Positions 24,012 to 34,516 of a stretch of 64,000 nt of DNA are shown in pieces; within the stretch, counting starts at the first letter, position 1; each line of letters opens with the position of its first letter. The notes beneath the pieces are model-generated. The model ran no database searches, was not told where the DNA came from, and saw only the letters and a program-made list of their open reading frames with translations. A program made the position numbers and the translations under genes. The stretch is from Curvularia sp. ZM96 (Eukaryota > Ascomycota > Dothideomycetes > Pleosporales > Pleosporaceae): positions 434,001-498,000 of the forward strand of contig JAJGBQ010000001.1 of NCBI GenBank assembly GCA_022457065.1, given 5' to 3'.

Positions 24012-24640
24012 ATGGGCAGACTCTCACGCCAACGAACCGCGCAGGAAGCTCGCACGAAGCTGGGCAGATCACGGCCCCTCGAGAATTTCTTCTCTTCTTA
24101 TACCGGTTTCGAATTTAATCCAGAAGCTCCCTCTGGATTGGAATTCCAACGTCTCCGCAAAGAGCAAGAATGGAAACGTGGTGATAGTGTTGGAGAAGCA
24201 GCGTGGCAGGACTTCCGCTCGGCACTGGTCTTGGAGTTCAATGCCAGATTTGGAACGGATCCGAAAGACTTGCTCGCTTGGCAGACACTTTGTGCAATAG
24301 TCGGCATAGAAGAAGTGCACAAATTAGCCGATTGTGAGGCATGTGAAAGGGTGAGTGCATGGACGTACCCGAGCTTCGAACAATCGTGGCAGGCAGAATT
24401 TACTAATGCTTACCACAGCTCTTAAAAAGCCGGCTGACCAATCTTGTCGATGTAATCGATGCACACCGTCGCGGTAAAGGCGAAGTTGTAAATATCTTTG
24501 ATAGCACTGAAGCCCTTTACGAATACAAGAAGAGATCAGGGGCGTTCTTCCCACGATATCATGAAGCATCCGGAGGCTTGTTAAAGCGGGTCTTGCGGAG
24601 ACTTCCTACTATGCAAAGTTTCGACACAACAAAAGGGTAA
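24012..24640 (+). CDS. Conserved fungal protein of unknown function
   Basis: 186-aa predicted protein in two exons, 24012-24350 and 24419-24640. The 68-nt intron has GTGAGT donor, ACTAAT branch and CACAG acceptor. The N-terminus is basic (RQRTAQEARTK). The core has PLENFFSSYTGF, GEAAWQDFRSALVLEFNARF and DLLAWQTLCAIVGI, followed by NLVDVIDAHRRGK and GAFFPRYHEASGGLLKRVL. This compact pattern resembles a family of uncharacterised proteins common in filamentous ascomycetes, as far as I recall, but I know no function. The spliced frame stays open and ends in TAA. Confidence 0.7.
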
Positions 24641-25120
24641 CCATCATAAACAACTTGGGGCAGAGGTACAAGCAGCGGGAAAAGGCAGCTTTGGCACAAC
24701 TGAATTTTGGGATAGAATCTCCATCGTATCACACATTTGGAGAAACAACTTTGACGCTGACGATGCAATGACAGTGAGCGACGGACAATGTTGGATTCGC
24801 ACATCGCCCATTCGGGCACACTCGTGCTTGAACAAAGACATTCACTTTCTATAGTAGGCCTCAATATTCACTATCCTAGCCTTTGTTTCTTTGACCACAA
24901 AGGAGCTATCTCGACCTTCTGCACAAAGCCATGTGAATTCGCACAACAATTTGCTTCGTCTTTGATACATGGTGACAATACAAGTAGCCTAATGAGCCAA
25001 CATCATGCAGCAAGCATTCATTTTTGGTATTTATTCGTGGCTTTGGCCTTTCATGAGATCAGCAACACAGCAACATTCAGTACTCTATACAAACTAACGT
25101 CACAAAATTTGATTCCAAAG

Positions 25121-25873
25121 ATGACAGTTTTCTCTATTGAACCTCCTCAGCTAATGGGTATCACAGGTGATGAATGCGCATCATGCAACTCAACAACTGT
25201 TCCCATTTATGCTCTCTCTTGCCATGAGAGTGACGATTTCCACTGCCGCAACTGTCTAACTGAGATGTTCCATGCAGCTGCGGACGGAGTGGTACGATGC
25301 CCTCATGCGTCATGCGGCCACCCCACTGGCTTGAAGCCACTCATTCCTCTTGAGGGAAACGTGCACTTGAACACTGACCAGGAGGTTATCGAGGCAATCC
25401 ACCAGCAGCCAGAAGTCATGAACAACCTCATCGCCTTCACTGCCGAAGAAGCCATATCCATCTTCTACCGTGTCTACAGTATGTTTGAAGACCAAACCCT
25501 CGATCCCGTCGCACTTGGTGGAGTCGCTCATTACTTCCTGGAACATGACGAGAACTCACTCGAGACTGGTTTTGATTGCAATCCTTTCATTGTATGCTTT
25601 CTGAACCAAGTGGCGACAATGCCCAAGATGATGACTACCCCTCATGATCTAGATGAGGATCTTGCTGTCCTTTTCGAGAAACTGCTAGATCAGTACAGGC
25701 AATTGAAATTTCTTAACATAGTGTTGAGTCCAGATGCTATGCCGAGTGAAGATATAGCGCTAGAGGTAGCTTTGGAGGAGGAAAGGATTAAGGAGATCAA
25801 AGAAAATTGGGGGTTCATTATGCGCAAGTGGGTGGAGCTGGTGACTTGGAGACATTTGGAGCGCTTTTCCTGA
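25121..25873 (+). CDS. RING-like zinc-binding protein
   Basis: Predicted 250-aa protein. Near the N-terminus cysteines and histidines follow a RING-like order: CASC, then LSCHES, FHCRNC and RCPHASC. This suggests two zinc sites and possible E3 ligase or protein-binding activity, but spacing is shorter than a canonical RING. The rest is acidic and helical with no recognised domain. The open frame reaches back to an ATG at 24788, giving 361 aa, but that extension looks non-conserved. I chose the Met just before the zinc-binding region. Confidence 0.55.
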   Translation: MTVFSIEPPQLMGITGDECASCNSTTVPIYALSCHESDDFHCRNCLTEMFHAAADGVVRCPHASCGHPTGLKPLIPLEGNVHLNTDQEVIEAIHQQPEVMNNLIAFTAEEAISIFYRVYSMFEDQTLDPVALGGVAHYFLEHDENSLETGFDCNPFIVCFLNQVATMPKMMTTPHDLDEDLAVLFEKLLDQYRQLKFLNIVLSPDAMPSEDIALEVALEEERIKEIKENWGFIMRKWVELVTWRHLERFS

Positions 25874-28218
25874 AGCCGATGTTGAGCGTAAAAGGCCGAC
25901 CAAACTGTGCTCCCACACAAGACATCATATTTTAGACATGTTTATAGAAATATGGCCTTAGCTCACGATGAAAAGACAAGATTACATAGAGAATTGTGCT
26001 CGCGCGGTGTCATGTACTTAGCAATTGCGGCTCCCACTCGAATGCTATTGTTTGCGCTACACTAAGAGCAGTAATTATGGCGACCTGCTTTACCTATTAA
26101 GCCTAATATTAACCTCTTAGCACCCGTATAATAGTTAATAGATATAGAGCTTTAGTATAACTCTCTATAAAGCGTAAGTCTAGTACACAAGATATAGCAG
26201 TCTTACAACACTAATGACATAGTACCGTAACGTCCGTCCTTAACACCCTACGTGGCGGGACGGCACAGACACTCCCCAACACAACAAACTCAACAACAGG
26301 TCAGAAGCATAGATATTTTCTGGATGGTAGCCTCAAGCTACAAGGTCTATAATGTTTTAACTTCTTTTAGAGATTAGTTCTACTTACTGTGCGATACAAA
26401 AATTTGGTATAGGCGTTATACAACCGCCTCCCTTTAGCAGGTAGTAGATAGGCTAAAGGCTTATGTATCTTGTCAAAAGTCCGTCAACTTGTAGCTTGTT
26501 ATATCGCTATCTTATCTTGAGCACTGCGCTTGAGCTCGAGAGGTTATCGTGCGTCTGTGCTAAATGCAAGACCGTCTGCTAGAAGTGACAGATAAGGCGG
26601 GCCCGCGCACCTAGCTCGAAGTAGCTTAGCTGTAATCTATCGCTGCTGATGCTACACCTGTGGCGGTGTGGCTGTATGGCGCTTTTGCCAAGCGCTCCAG
26701 GACATCCGAAAACCGGCTTAGATTTGGAGCAGGGCTAGGTTCGAAGGCTCCCAGCATCGAAACCGCAATTAGCCTTCAACATAGCCATTATGCAACTTCG
26801 AGACGTAGTGCAATATATGACTAATAGCTGATGCGAAAGCTTATATGTCATAGAGATAGAGCCGCTGCGCCGCCCTACAGCTCCGCAGACCCACCGTCCC
26901 ATCCCTCTGGGACCTACTGCGTCCCCCGCTTCCTACTCCCCGCTTCCTGAGCGCATCGCTGCACTTTCTTCCACTAGTCCAGAAAATCCGCACTAATCAT
27001 ACATGTGAAGGTAAACTAGGGATCTAGCTAATCCTTATGATATCCCACCTATAGTAGTGGAATGATTCGGGGTCATTAGAAAGCAGCTTAGTGGTCCTAC
27101 CATCCTGCCAGAAGAGCGTGTACGACATAGATGACACTTAAGCGTTCCATGCATGGGCGCTAATAACCAGTAAACTAGAAATCGGCGTACTAAGAGCGGC
27201 TGAAGCATCGATCCATTGCAACGCCTACTGTAAGCTGATAGATAGGGCTAGCCTATGAGCTATAGCTTGTCTGTCTAGATTGTACGGGCGGAAGGGGCCG
27301 GCGCCTTCCGCGCAGCGGGGCGGCAGGGTTCTGTTTACATATTACCGGTGACTGATAGAACACGTTACCATTCTTGGTGACTTGAGTCGTCTAGATATGC
27401 GGGGTTCCGAAGAGGATCGACGATATAATCAGGACAACGAAATCTAGGCTTAAAGGACCATGCAAGCAAGAATGGAGCAGGCTCCATGATAGGCGTATTC
27501 TCACTTCGTTGGTCGTCCTTTGTGTGGAAGCCACTTTGCGAAACCTCGCATCATGCCACTTCAGCTCAACGCCGCCCATGTCTATGGTGAATAGTTCGCT
27601 TGTTCCGGTTATGGCGATATTTCTTACGTATTCTGGCTATTTTCTTCTTCCTTTGGTTGCCTTGTGCGCTAATCAGAGAAATTGGCAACTTGTGACGAAC
27701 TTCCCTCTTCATGATGCACCACGTGAATGTACGCCTACAACTAGTTTGCGCAATATGATAGCGAGGGTGAAAGTAGCGGTATAATAGATCCTCCAAGCGT
27801 AAGCGAGATTCTGAAAATCTTTTTAAAATATACCAACTGTCGATGAGTACACGCAGTGCCTGTCAAATACATTATACAATCGGCTTTTGTAACCGCTAAT
27901 ACATAGTAGACTTTGGTTCATCAGAACCGCACCAGAAGAACTAGTGGAACCTTGGGTAGACTCTACAGAAACACGTTATGCCAGCTGGATCGCTTTCAGC
28001 TGCGGCTGATGATCTTCAAAGTTAACTGCGGAATCTAGAAGCTACACTAAGAGTACATACCAAAGTTCGCTGAACTCCGTTCCTTGTGTAAAAAGATACC
28101 AAGTGAATTTAGTACGTGTTTGCTCTTTATACAGTGGTCAATTCTGCTAACATGTTTCACATGCATTCCATTCGCATGCCTACTAATTCACAAGTGCACC
28201 ATTCTGCATAGGCCTCGA
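25874..28218. other. AT-rich, RIP-like repeat-derived region
   Basis: About 2.3 kb rich in TA dinucleotides with stops in all frames and no supportable gene. It contains one copy of a repeat shared with 29.5 kb. Composition and the transition-type differences between the copies suggest RIP-decayed transposon DNA. A small GC-richer island lies at 26860-26960. Confidence 0.6.
26111..26229 (+). repeat. Dispersed repeat, copy A (RIP-like divergence)
   Basis: About 119 bp that aligns in direct orientation with 29470-29587. Both begin AACCTCT/CAGCAC and end GACATAGTACCGTA. Most differences are C/T or G/A transitions. Probably the end of a transposable element family, 3.4 kb from the second copy. 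Confidence 0.7.
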
Positions 28219-28228
28219 ATATATAAAG
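28219..28228 (+). promoter_or_regulatory. TATA box of small secreted protein gene
   Basis: ATATATAAAG about 90 bp upstream of the ATG at 28314, followed by a CAACTCAGCATTCC-type leader. Position and sequence fit a core promoter. Confidence 0.5.
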
Positions 28229-28313
28229 ACACTCGAGCGTCCTACCAACTCAGCATTCCAAAGCTATCATCGCAACACCTCAACTAGCTTTAACCTATAA
28301 CCATCTCGCTATA

Positions 28314-28696
28314 ATGAATCCCAAGCTTATCGCTCTTTGCCTTGGGTTGCACATCGCCCATTCGCTGGGAGGACCAATCAACGAAGCTTCCGGAACCTCA
28401 CTCGCAAGTAATAGTTACTCATTCTCCTGCTAGCAAGGAACAACTCTAACTATTGATAGATACTATCGAAGGTTCTACTGGGGTGGTTCGTGCATCTCAA
28501 GGGGCCATGGATTCCAGTCAACAAGATGGTACGTTTATCTAATACGTTTGAAATCATCTCTCTATTCAAAGCAATATCTAACGTATCATTAGTATGCTAT
28601 GTGTGTTCTTCGCCATGCGCTGACTATTACTGCTGCGATGGTGGACAGTGTTATTATGATTGGTATGATTATTGGTATTGTTGGTGTGTTTATTAG
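28314..28696 (+). CDS. Small secreted cysteine-rich protein (candidate effector)
   Basis: Predicted 88-aa secreted protein in three exons: 28314-28407, 28460-28528 and 28593-28696. Introns of 52 and 64 nt have GTAATA/GTACGT donors, CTAAC branch sites and TAG acceptors. Exon 1 encodes a hydrophobic signal peptide (about residues 4-19). The mature part is short and polar, then eight cysteines at 56, 59, 63, 68, 69, 74, 84 and 86. The last 14 residues are mostly Tyr and Trp. The gene has its own TATA box and lies inside a repeat-rich, AT-rich block, a setting common for effector genes of plant-associated fungi. No family recognised. The exon model needs transcript support; function as an effector is inference. 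Confidence 0.6.
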
Positions 28697-29319
28697 TAGG
28701 GGTTTGATCTTCATATTGAAACCCATCCATCATTAGTTGATGGAACTTAAAAGTAGATTTTGATGTAAAATTGCTTACATAACATCTCGCGCTACGTAGC
28801 AGGAAATTTCATGGATACTTTGACTTCGAAGCAGAGAAAGTCTTGCAATTAACAGATATTCGTGTGCCAGTGTTTGCCCTAGATGCTTCCAGTCTTTCCC
28901 ACCTTCTTGCTGCTGCTGCTGCTAGAAGAATTACCGGCTTTGTCGTCAACGTCGCGACTACAACAAGGGTGCCTGATTCTGCGACAGGCGAAGGCAACCC
29001 TATGGCAGCTTCAGTATCAGGCGTTTGGAGTTTTAGATTGTCATAATTCAACGGTGTTCAAACGTTCAGGCCTTGTAGCCACCCCAACTAGTCATCGCCA
29101 ACCCTATGGCGGCAATGTAAGAACGATTCATGCAGCGTCGCCGCGAGGATCGGTACCTCTCCATTTACGTATACGTAGGCCATGTCGCCCTTCGAGGCCA
29201 CGGTGTCGCCATGACCCTTCAGTTGCAGTGGGTGCTGCTTCTGGACTGCTGGCTAGTCGTAAGACGTCTTGAGCAGACTTTTACTTGCGATATAATACGT
29301 TGATTCCAATAATTGAGAT
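28697..29319. other. Intergenic stretch with unrecognised short frames
   Basis: Holds a CTGCTG-type trinucleotide run near 28910-28922 and overlapping short frames on both strands; none resembles a known protein. Confidence 0.4.
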
Positions 29320-29468
29320 ACTCGCTGTTATCGTGTTTTTTGTGATAATCTTTAGTTATGCTATCTAAAGATATGCTTACTTGATTTGACTCTGCTCGTA
29401 TATAAATGACTCTAACGAACTCTCTATCTCTCGTTCTTTGCGGCTTGTCAGGAGCGTGTGTGAGTTGT
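29320..29468 (-). pseudogene. NACHT gene fragment, paralog of the adjacent NLR
   Basis: 29388-29468 is nearly identical to 32665-32745 of the NLR gene, and weaker T/A-biased similarity extends to about 29320. The minus strand still reads DNSHTLLTSRKER then IESSLE and EQSQI, matching the intact NACHT domain. Homology stops exactly where repeat copy B begins (29469/29470). This looks like a second NLR gene broken by a repeat insertion or recombination and then partly RIP-mutated. Confidence 0.75.
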
Positions 29469-29469
29469 C

Positions 29470-29587
29470 AACCTCTCAGCACGCGTGCAATAGTCAACAA
29501 ATATAGAGCTCTAGCATAACTCTCCGCGAAACGTTAATTTAGTACAAAAAATGTAGCAGCCTTATAATGTTAATGACATAGTACCGT
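29470..29587 (+). repeat. Dispersed repeat, copy B
   Basis: Direct-orientation copy of 26111-26229, with mostly transition differences; this copy is less AT-shifted. Its left edge abuts the NACHT fragment. Confidence 0.7.
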
Positions 29588-29850
29588 ATATACCGTATAT
29601 TGCTCCGCCTTAAGCTATGGGAAATAACAGTAGGGGGCCTGATTAAGCCCACGCTCACCCCGAACCATATAGTAGCGAGTTGACAATTCTATCGTGAAAG
29701 AAAAGATATCAGGTAGATTAAACTAAAAAGCTGAACTAGAGTTTACAACGCAATAGAAGTGGCGACCGAACCACGTCTAAGAAGATGAACAGTGCATGGA
29801 AAGGGTAACAAGAAAAGCTGTACCTAGCCCTCTATAGCTCTGGAAGCTGT

Positions 29851-32800
29851 TTATTTGGCACTATGTTCTAACAATAGCTTCATACTTCTATCCCAGCATC
29901 CACGATCGAAGGTGTCTGGGTGATGATCTTTCCGTGCTAGCTCTGCTGCATGCTGCAGCGCCGTTTTTCCAGACGCGTCCTTTGCATTTATTTTGATACC
30001 GACAACATGAAGAAGATAATGCAAGGACTCTTCGGTAATAGATCCGCTTATCGCATAACAGTGCAATATTGTCTTGCTTTGTAAGTCTTTCTGTGTTAAA
30101 TCGACACAGTGTTCCTTCAGGGTCTCTAAAACTTGAACGCTGCATATCCAAGGTAAAGCGCATAAGTGTCCTAGGTTTTGTCCGTTCTTGTCAACAAACG
30201 AAGAGCTTCCTTTGACCGAAAGCAACTTTTGACAGATGTTGACATCTAGTATATTCAGGTCTGGTCGTTTGAAATAGCTCGCCAACGGTGAGTTGCCAGA
30301 TGCGTCCAACTCTGAACCACCTGCCCCCTTGTCGAGCAGCAATTGGATTGTCTCATGCCGAACTACAGACGCCGTAGAAAGCAGGTGGTGGAGCGAGTTT
30401 CTACCCTGATTATCCTTCAACGCCACTAGACTTGGTCTTGTTGCCACAGCTGTTTCTAGAAGAATAGTGATTGTTTCATGGTTTCCACTTTGTGCAGCGT
30501 AGTGAAGAGCATTGAGCCCCATATCGTCCGTTGAGGTAGGCTCAACCCCCAGGGAAATTAGAACAGCAACCGCGTCGTGGTTGCCAGCTTGACTAGCAAG
30601 GTGCAGTGCGTTTTGTTGCTTTAAGTTCCTTTCGAACGGATTCGCTCCTCTAGATAATAGTTTCTGCATTGTCGACACGCTTCCCAGTTCCCTGTAGTTA
30701 ACGCAGTGCAAAGGGTGCTGATGTTGACAGTCTCTGATCGTCAGACTGGTCCTAGCATCTGCGAGCAGAGCATCAAGCACACCTTCGCGATGCATTGCTA
30801 TTTTTGCAGAAACTAAATCAATGTCGTCTTCTTCAAATTCCACGAGGTCAAGAATGCCTTCTATCCTGACGTTCCAGTCGCTCCAATCGTCTTCATAATT
30901 TGGTCCATGCAGGGTTTTACGCAAAGTGAGATGCATCGGGGACTCGTTGTATCCGGACAAAGCGTTCGGATCAGCGCCACACTCGAGAAGGAACTTAGTC
31001 ATGACTAAATTGCCAGTCAAGGCCGCAAAGTGTAAAGGTGTCAGGCCAGCTGAAGTGCCCACAATGTCGGGCTCGGGTTCCGAAACCGATGATCGGCAAC
31101 AGGTGTAGGTCTTCACAGTGTTCCGAGACCACTCCTTCCGATAGACACAGACATCAATGGACAGACCATTGTCAAGAAACAATTCTATTGTAGATTTGTG
31201 GCCATGCTTGACGCAGTAAAGCAGTGGAGTCATGTTGTTGATATCGGTCGTGTTTGCTGAAGCGCCTCGTGAGAGCAGAAGGTCGATAAGACTAAGGCTA
31301 CAATCCGCGCGGTTGGTAGCATAATGCAAAGTATTTTTCCCCAGGCCATTGTGTCGCGAGGCATCACCGCCGTTGTTGAGTAGGAGCTGGACAATAGCTG
31401 TATGGTTCTTGGCTGCAGCCGCATGGAGAGCGTTCTTAAAGATACCGCGCTGCTGATTGACGTCAGCACCATTATTAAGGAGTAGCTGCACTATTGACTG
31501 GCGACTTGTAGCTGTAGCCGCATAGAGAGCGTTGTTATAGAGACCGCCCTGCTTGTTGACATCAGCACCATTATCAAGGAGCAGCTGCACTATTGACTGG
31601 TAACCTGCAGCTGAAGCTGCCTGCAGTGCGTTGCCGTACTTTCCACCCTGCGCGTTGACATCGTCGCCTGCATTGAGCAGCAGTTTCACAATCCTTTCCA
31701 AGCCAAACAGACTTGCATAATACAATGGTAACGGTGAGAATTCCAGGCCCCTCTGGTAGTTGGAGTCTTTCCATGGCTTCTCTGGATCGTGAATTCGGAG
31801 CCAGTTCACATACGCGTCGTTCATTTCTGAAAACATGATTACCGCCTCTTCAGAGCACCATTCTGCCTGCTCCTTCGTATTATGAACATGCTTTATCCAG
31901 AATTTGGCTGCATAATTTGCCAACCTGAATTCTTTTGCATTGTCGCGGCTGAGCATCTTGACTCCCTGGAACTGGAGAAGATATCCAAGACAACCTCTCG
32001 CAATAGTGTCATGGCACACGGCATGTTTCATGCTGTAGTGAGCTGCGGAGCCTTTCTGTATCCTTTCTGAGGTAAGATACTCTTTGACTGAGTAATGTGC
32101 AAGCGCCACAATTTGTTTTAGGCCTTGTCCTCCGCTCTCCTGCGTAGTTATAGTAACCAGGCTAGAACAGATGTCTAACACCTCCAGTGGATCCTTGAGA
32201 GTCTCATTACGATCGAATCTGGCTTTACCATCCAAATTGATCCCAACGATTTCAGCGACTTCGCCTACTGATAGGGGCTGAGCTGCAAAGGTTAGCCACC
32301 GTAAAATGGGAATGGCATATTGTAAATCTGTTTCGCTGATTGCGGACAGAATGCGGTCGTATGTCTCATCGAGTGTTGGCGGAAGCGTTACAAGCGCTCT
32401 CATTAGCGCTCCCTGAGTACGACAAGTCCCTAACGTGTCTAGCTGGCAGACGGCCCATCGAAACCTGCAGCTACTATTAGTCTTCGGTGTTTACGAGAAC
32501 ATGATATGGTATACGTACATTCCTTGCGCTCCTTTTGTGACAGCAGTCTCGATGTCTTGCTTAAGGGTAGGGTCTTTGGCCCATTTGCTCAAGTGCTTGT
32601 GGTTAGACAGTCGCTGCTGTACGTATTTCTGTATGTCTTTGTCCACTAGTGCACTCTGGAGGCAGATTTGACTCTGCTCGTCTACAAACATCTCTAACGA
32701 ACTCTCTATCGCTCGTTCTTTGCGGCTTGTCAGGAGCGTGTGTGAGTTGTCGAGCTGCCAGGCCGACATGGTCTCCAGGATGTGCATCAGCTCTGTCCGC

Positions 32801-33805
32801 CCAGAACACTCGTCAAGCGCATCTAATAATATGTAGACACATGGGAACTCCCGTATCATATGTTCTAGCACCTCTAAGAGCTTGTCTAGCGAGGGCTGTC
32901 GCTGCCCATTGTCGCAGGAGGAGAACAACGTGTCGAGGCTTGTGGGGATCGCGACACACTGCTGCGAAAGCTGGCAGATTAGGGAGCGCACCATGTGCTC
33001 AGCATCTTGCTTCTGGGCATCGTTGAAATCAAAGAAGAAGTATGCGATGACCTTGCCAGGGTCACCTTTGCAGTGCCGAAGCATATTCTGAAGAATAGCT
33101 GAGCTGAGGATAGTTTTGCCACACCCTGGAATGCCATGCAGCCAAAGGAATGATGCTATACTTTTCTTCCACTCGGCATACTGGTCGCCCTCGAGAAACC
33201 AAAGCCCGGTGTCGTCTTGGCGTTGCTTAAGGGCTTTTTGGAAGTTCGTAGAAGGATCTGGTGCGTCTAGCCACTTGCGTATCTTGACGAGTTTCGCATC
33301 TGCACATTACGATTAGTTGGCTGGAGTTGCACGGGCCTCTTGTTAGTTGTTTACCTTTTAGAGGTTGTAGGGTAGATGATACAGCAGTGTGGTAAAATTC
33401 CAGCGTCGCAATGTAGTTCCATAAGATCTTTGTAATATTTTCGATCTTGGGTTCCCGCTTCAGGCTTGCTGCTACCTTCTTGCTCTTTATCCACAATTTG
33501 TCATTTGCAGTCGGCAGCGTCTTCGCAATGATGGCGTCTAGTTGCGCTATTTGTTCGTGACACCCACTGACTACCGATAGCAGAGCAGCCTTGATTTTGG
33601 GACCTGTTAGATTTGCCTCCAGATCTGGGCAAATCTTCTCTAGTGCGATGTTTAGAACAGGCAACTGAGTGCTGACATGGCGAAGGGACTCTGGCAGTTT
33701 TGCAAGAGAATTGAACTCTTTGAGACGAACGACGACTTTGACGCTGAAATCAATGAGTTGAACCACACTAGAAACAGCCGCTACAGCGGCAATACCTTCG
33801 GCCAT
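29851..33805 (-). CDS. NLR-like STAND protein: SesA-type N-domain, NACHT, ankyrin repeats
   Basis: Predicted 1281-aa signal-transducing NTPase of the fungal NLR type, thought to act in non-self recognition or programmed cell death. Exons 33805-33355, 33299-32519 and 32464-29851; introns of 55 and 54 nt. Residues 1-100 (AVAAVSSVVQLIDFSVKVV...) resemble the SesA/HeLo-like N-terminal class. NACHT: Walker A GIPGCGKT at 206-213 and Walker B LLDALDE at 308-314. Splicing restores GMFRWAVCQLD at the second junction. From about residue 640 to the end there are many ankyrin repeats; three adjacent ones (31430-31670) are close copies with 99-nt period. All NTPase motifs are intact, so it looks functional. 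A broken paralog fragment lies just downstream. Ligand unknown. Confidence 0.88.
31430..31670 (-). repeat. Near-identical tandem ankyrin units (99-nt period)
   Basis: Within the NLR coding sequence. Successive units share long identical stretches around QSIVQLLLxNGADVN, at both DNA and protein level. Recent duplication or concerted evolution of the sensor domain is likely. Confidence 0.65.
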
Positions 33806-34516
33806 TTTCGCGTAGTCCGTCCTGTTCGCACGACCCCGGTGGGCCACGACCAGTGTGAAGCTAAGGTGCCTATAGATGAAACAATAAATCCAGGAAACCT
33901 ATTCAACTTATAAAGTGCGGTGGAAGCCTATTTGAGAAGGTGTTGTCTGGTGAAGAAAGCGACGACATTGACGAAGACTGAAGGAAGGCTGAAGGAAGGC
34001 TGAAGCAATGTTCAAGCAGCTGCGCTCACGTGGCAGCCTCACGTGTATTAAGGCACGTGACAAAGATCATCACAATCGCCTTAAACAGTCCTTGCGCTAC
34101 TGAGATCTTTAGAAGCATATCTGTAGTAAATAGAATGCCTATAGGTTCAGTTTGTGCACAGACGAGGACTGGCAACAGAGACTGTGCCGCTGCTTATTGG
34201 CTCTGGGCCTTTTCTTCAATCGAGCGACGACCCTGAAGTACCTATGATACACAATCAGCATGTTCGTAATTGATAATATGTGCTTTTGAGTTGGTCAGCA
34301 ATCGAATTTGGCAGCTTTTGGCTTGAGAAACGAAAGGCGAAACTAAGTAGAGAGTTGCACCCCTCAAAAAACTGCAGCCACAACTCTGTACCGCCACAAC
34401 TCTGTGCAAAATAGCCATACTCCGTCTGAGTTCCTTGATTTGCTAGCTTGGTGAAGATAAATCTCATGACTCCAACCTTCCGAATTGTAGTGGCAATAAT
34501 CCTCCATATTTCCAAA
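33806..34516. other. NLR promoter side and 3' flank of MYND gene
   Basis: Contains a short tandem GAAGGAAGGCT (33979-34002). Small frames only; no gene supported. Confidence 0.4.

Noticed and set aside
24798..28365. 16-nt identical string GCACATCGCCCATTCG near 24.8 kb and in the signal-peptide exon at 28.35 kb
   Set aside because: One 16-mer match is about what chance allows among all positions of a 64-kb window; flanks do not align.
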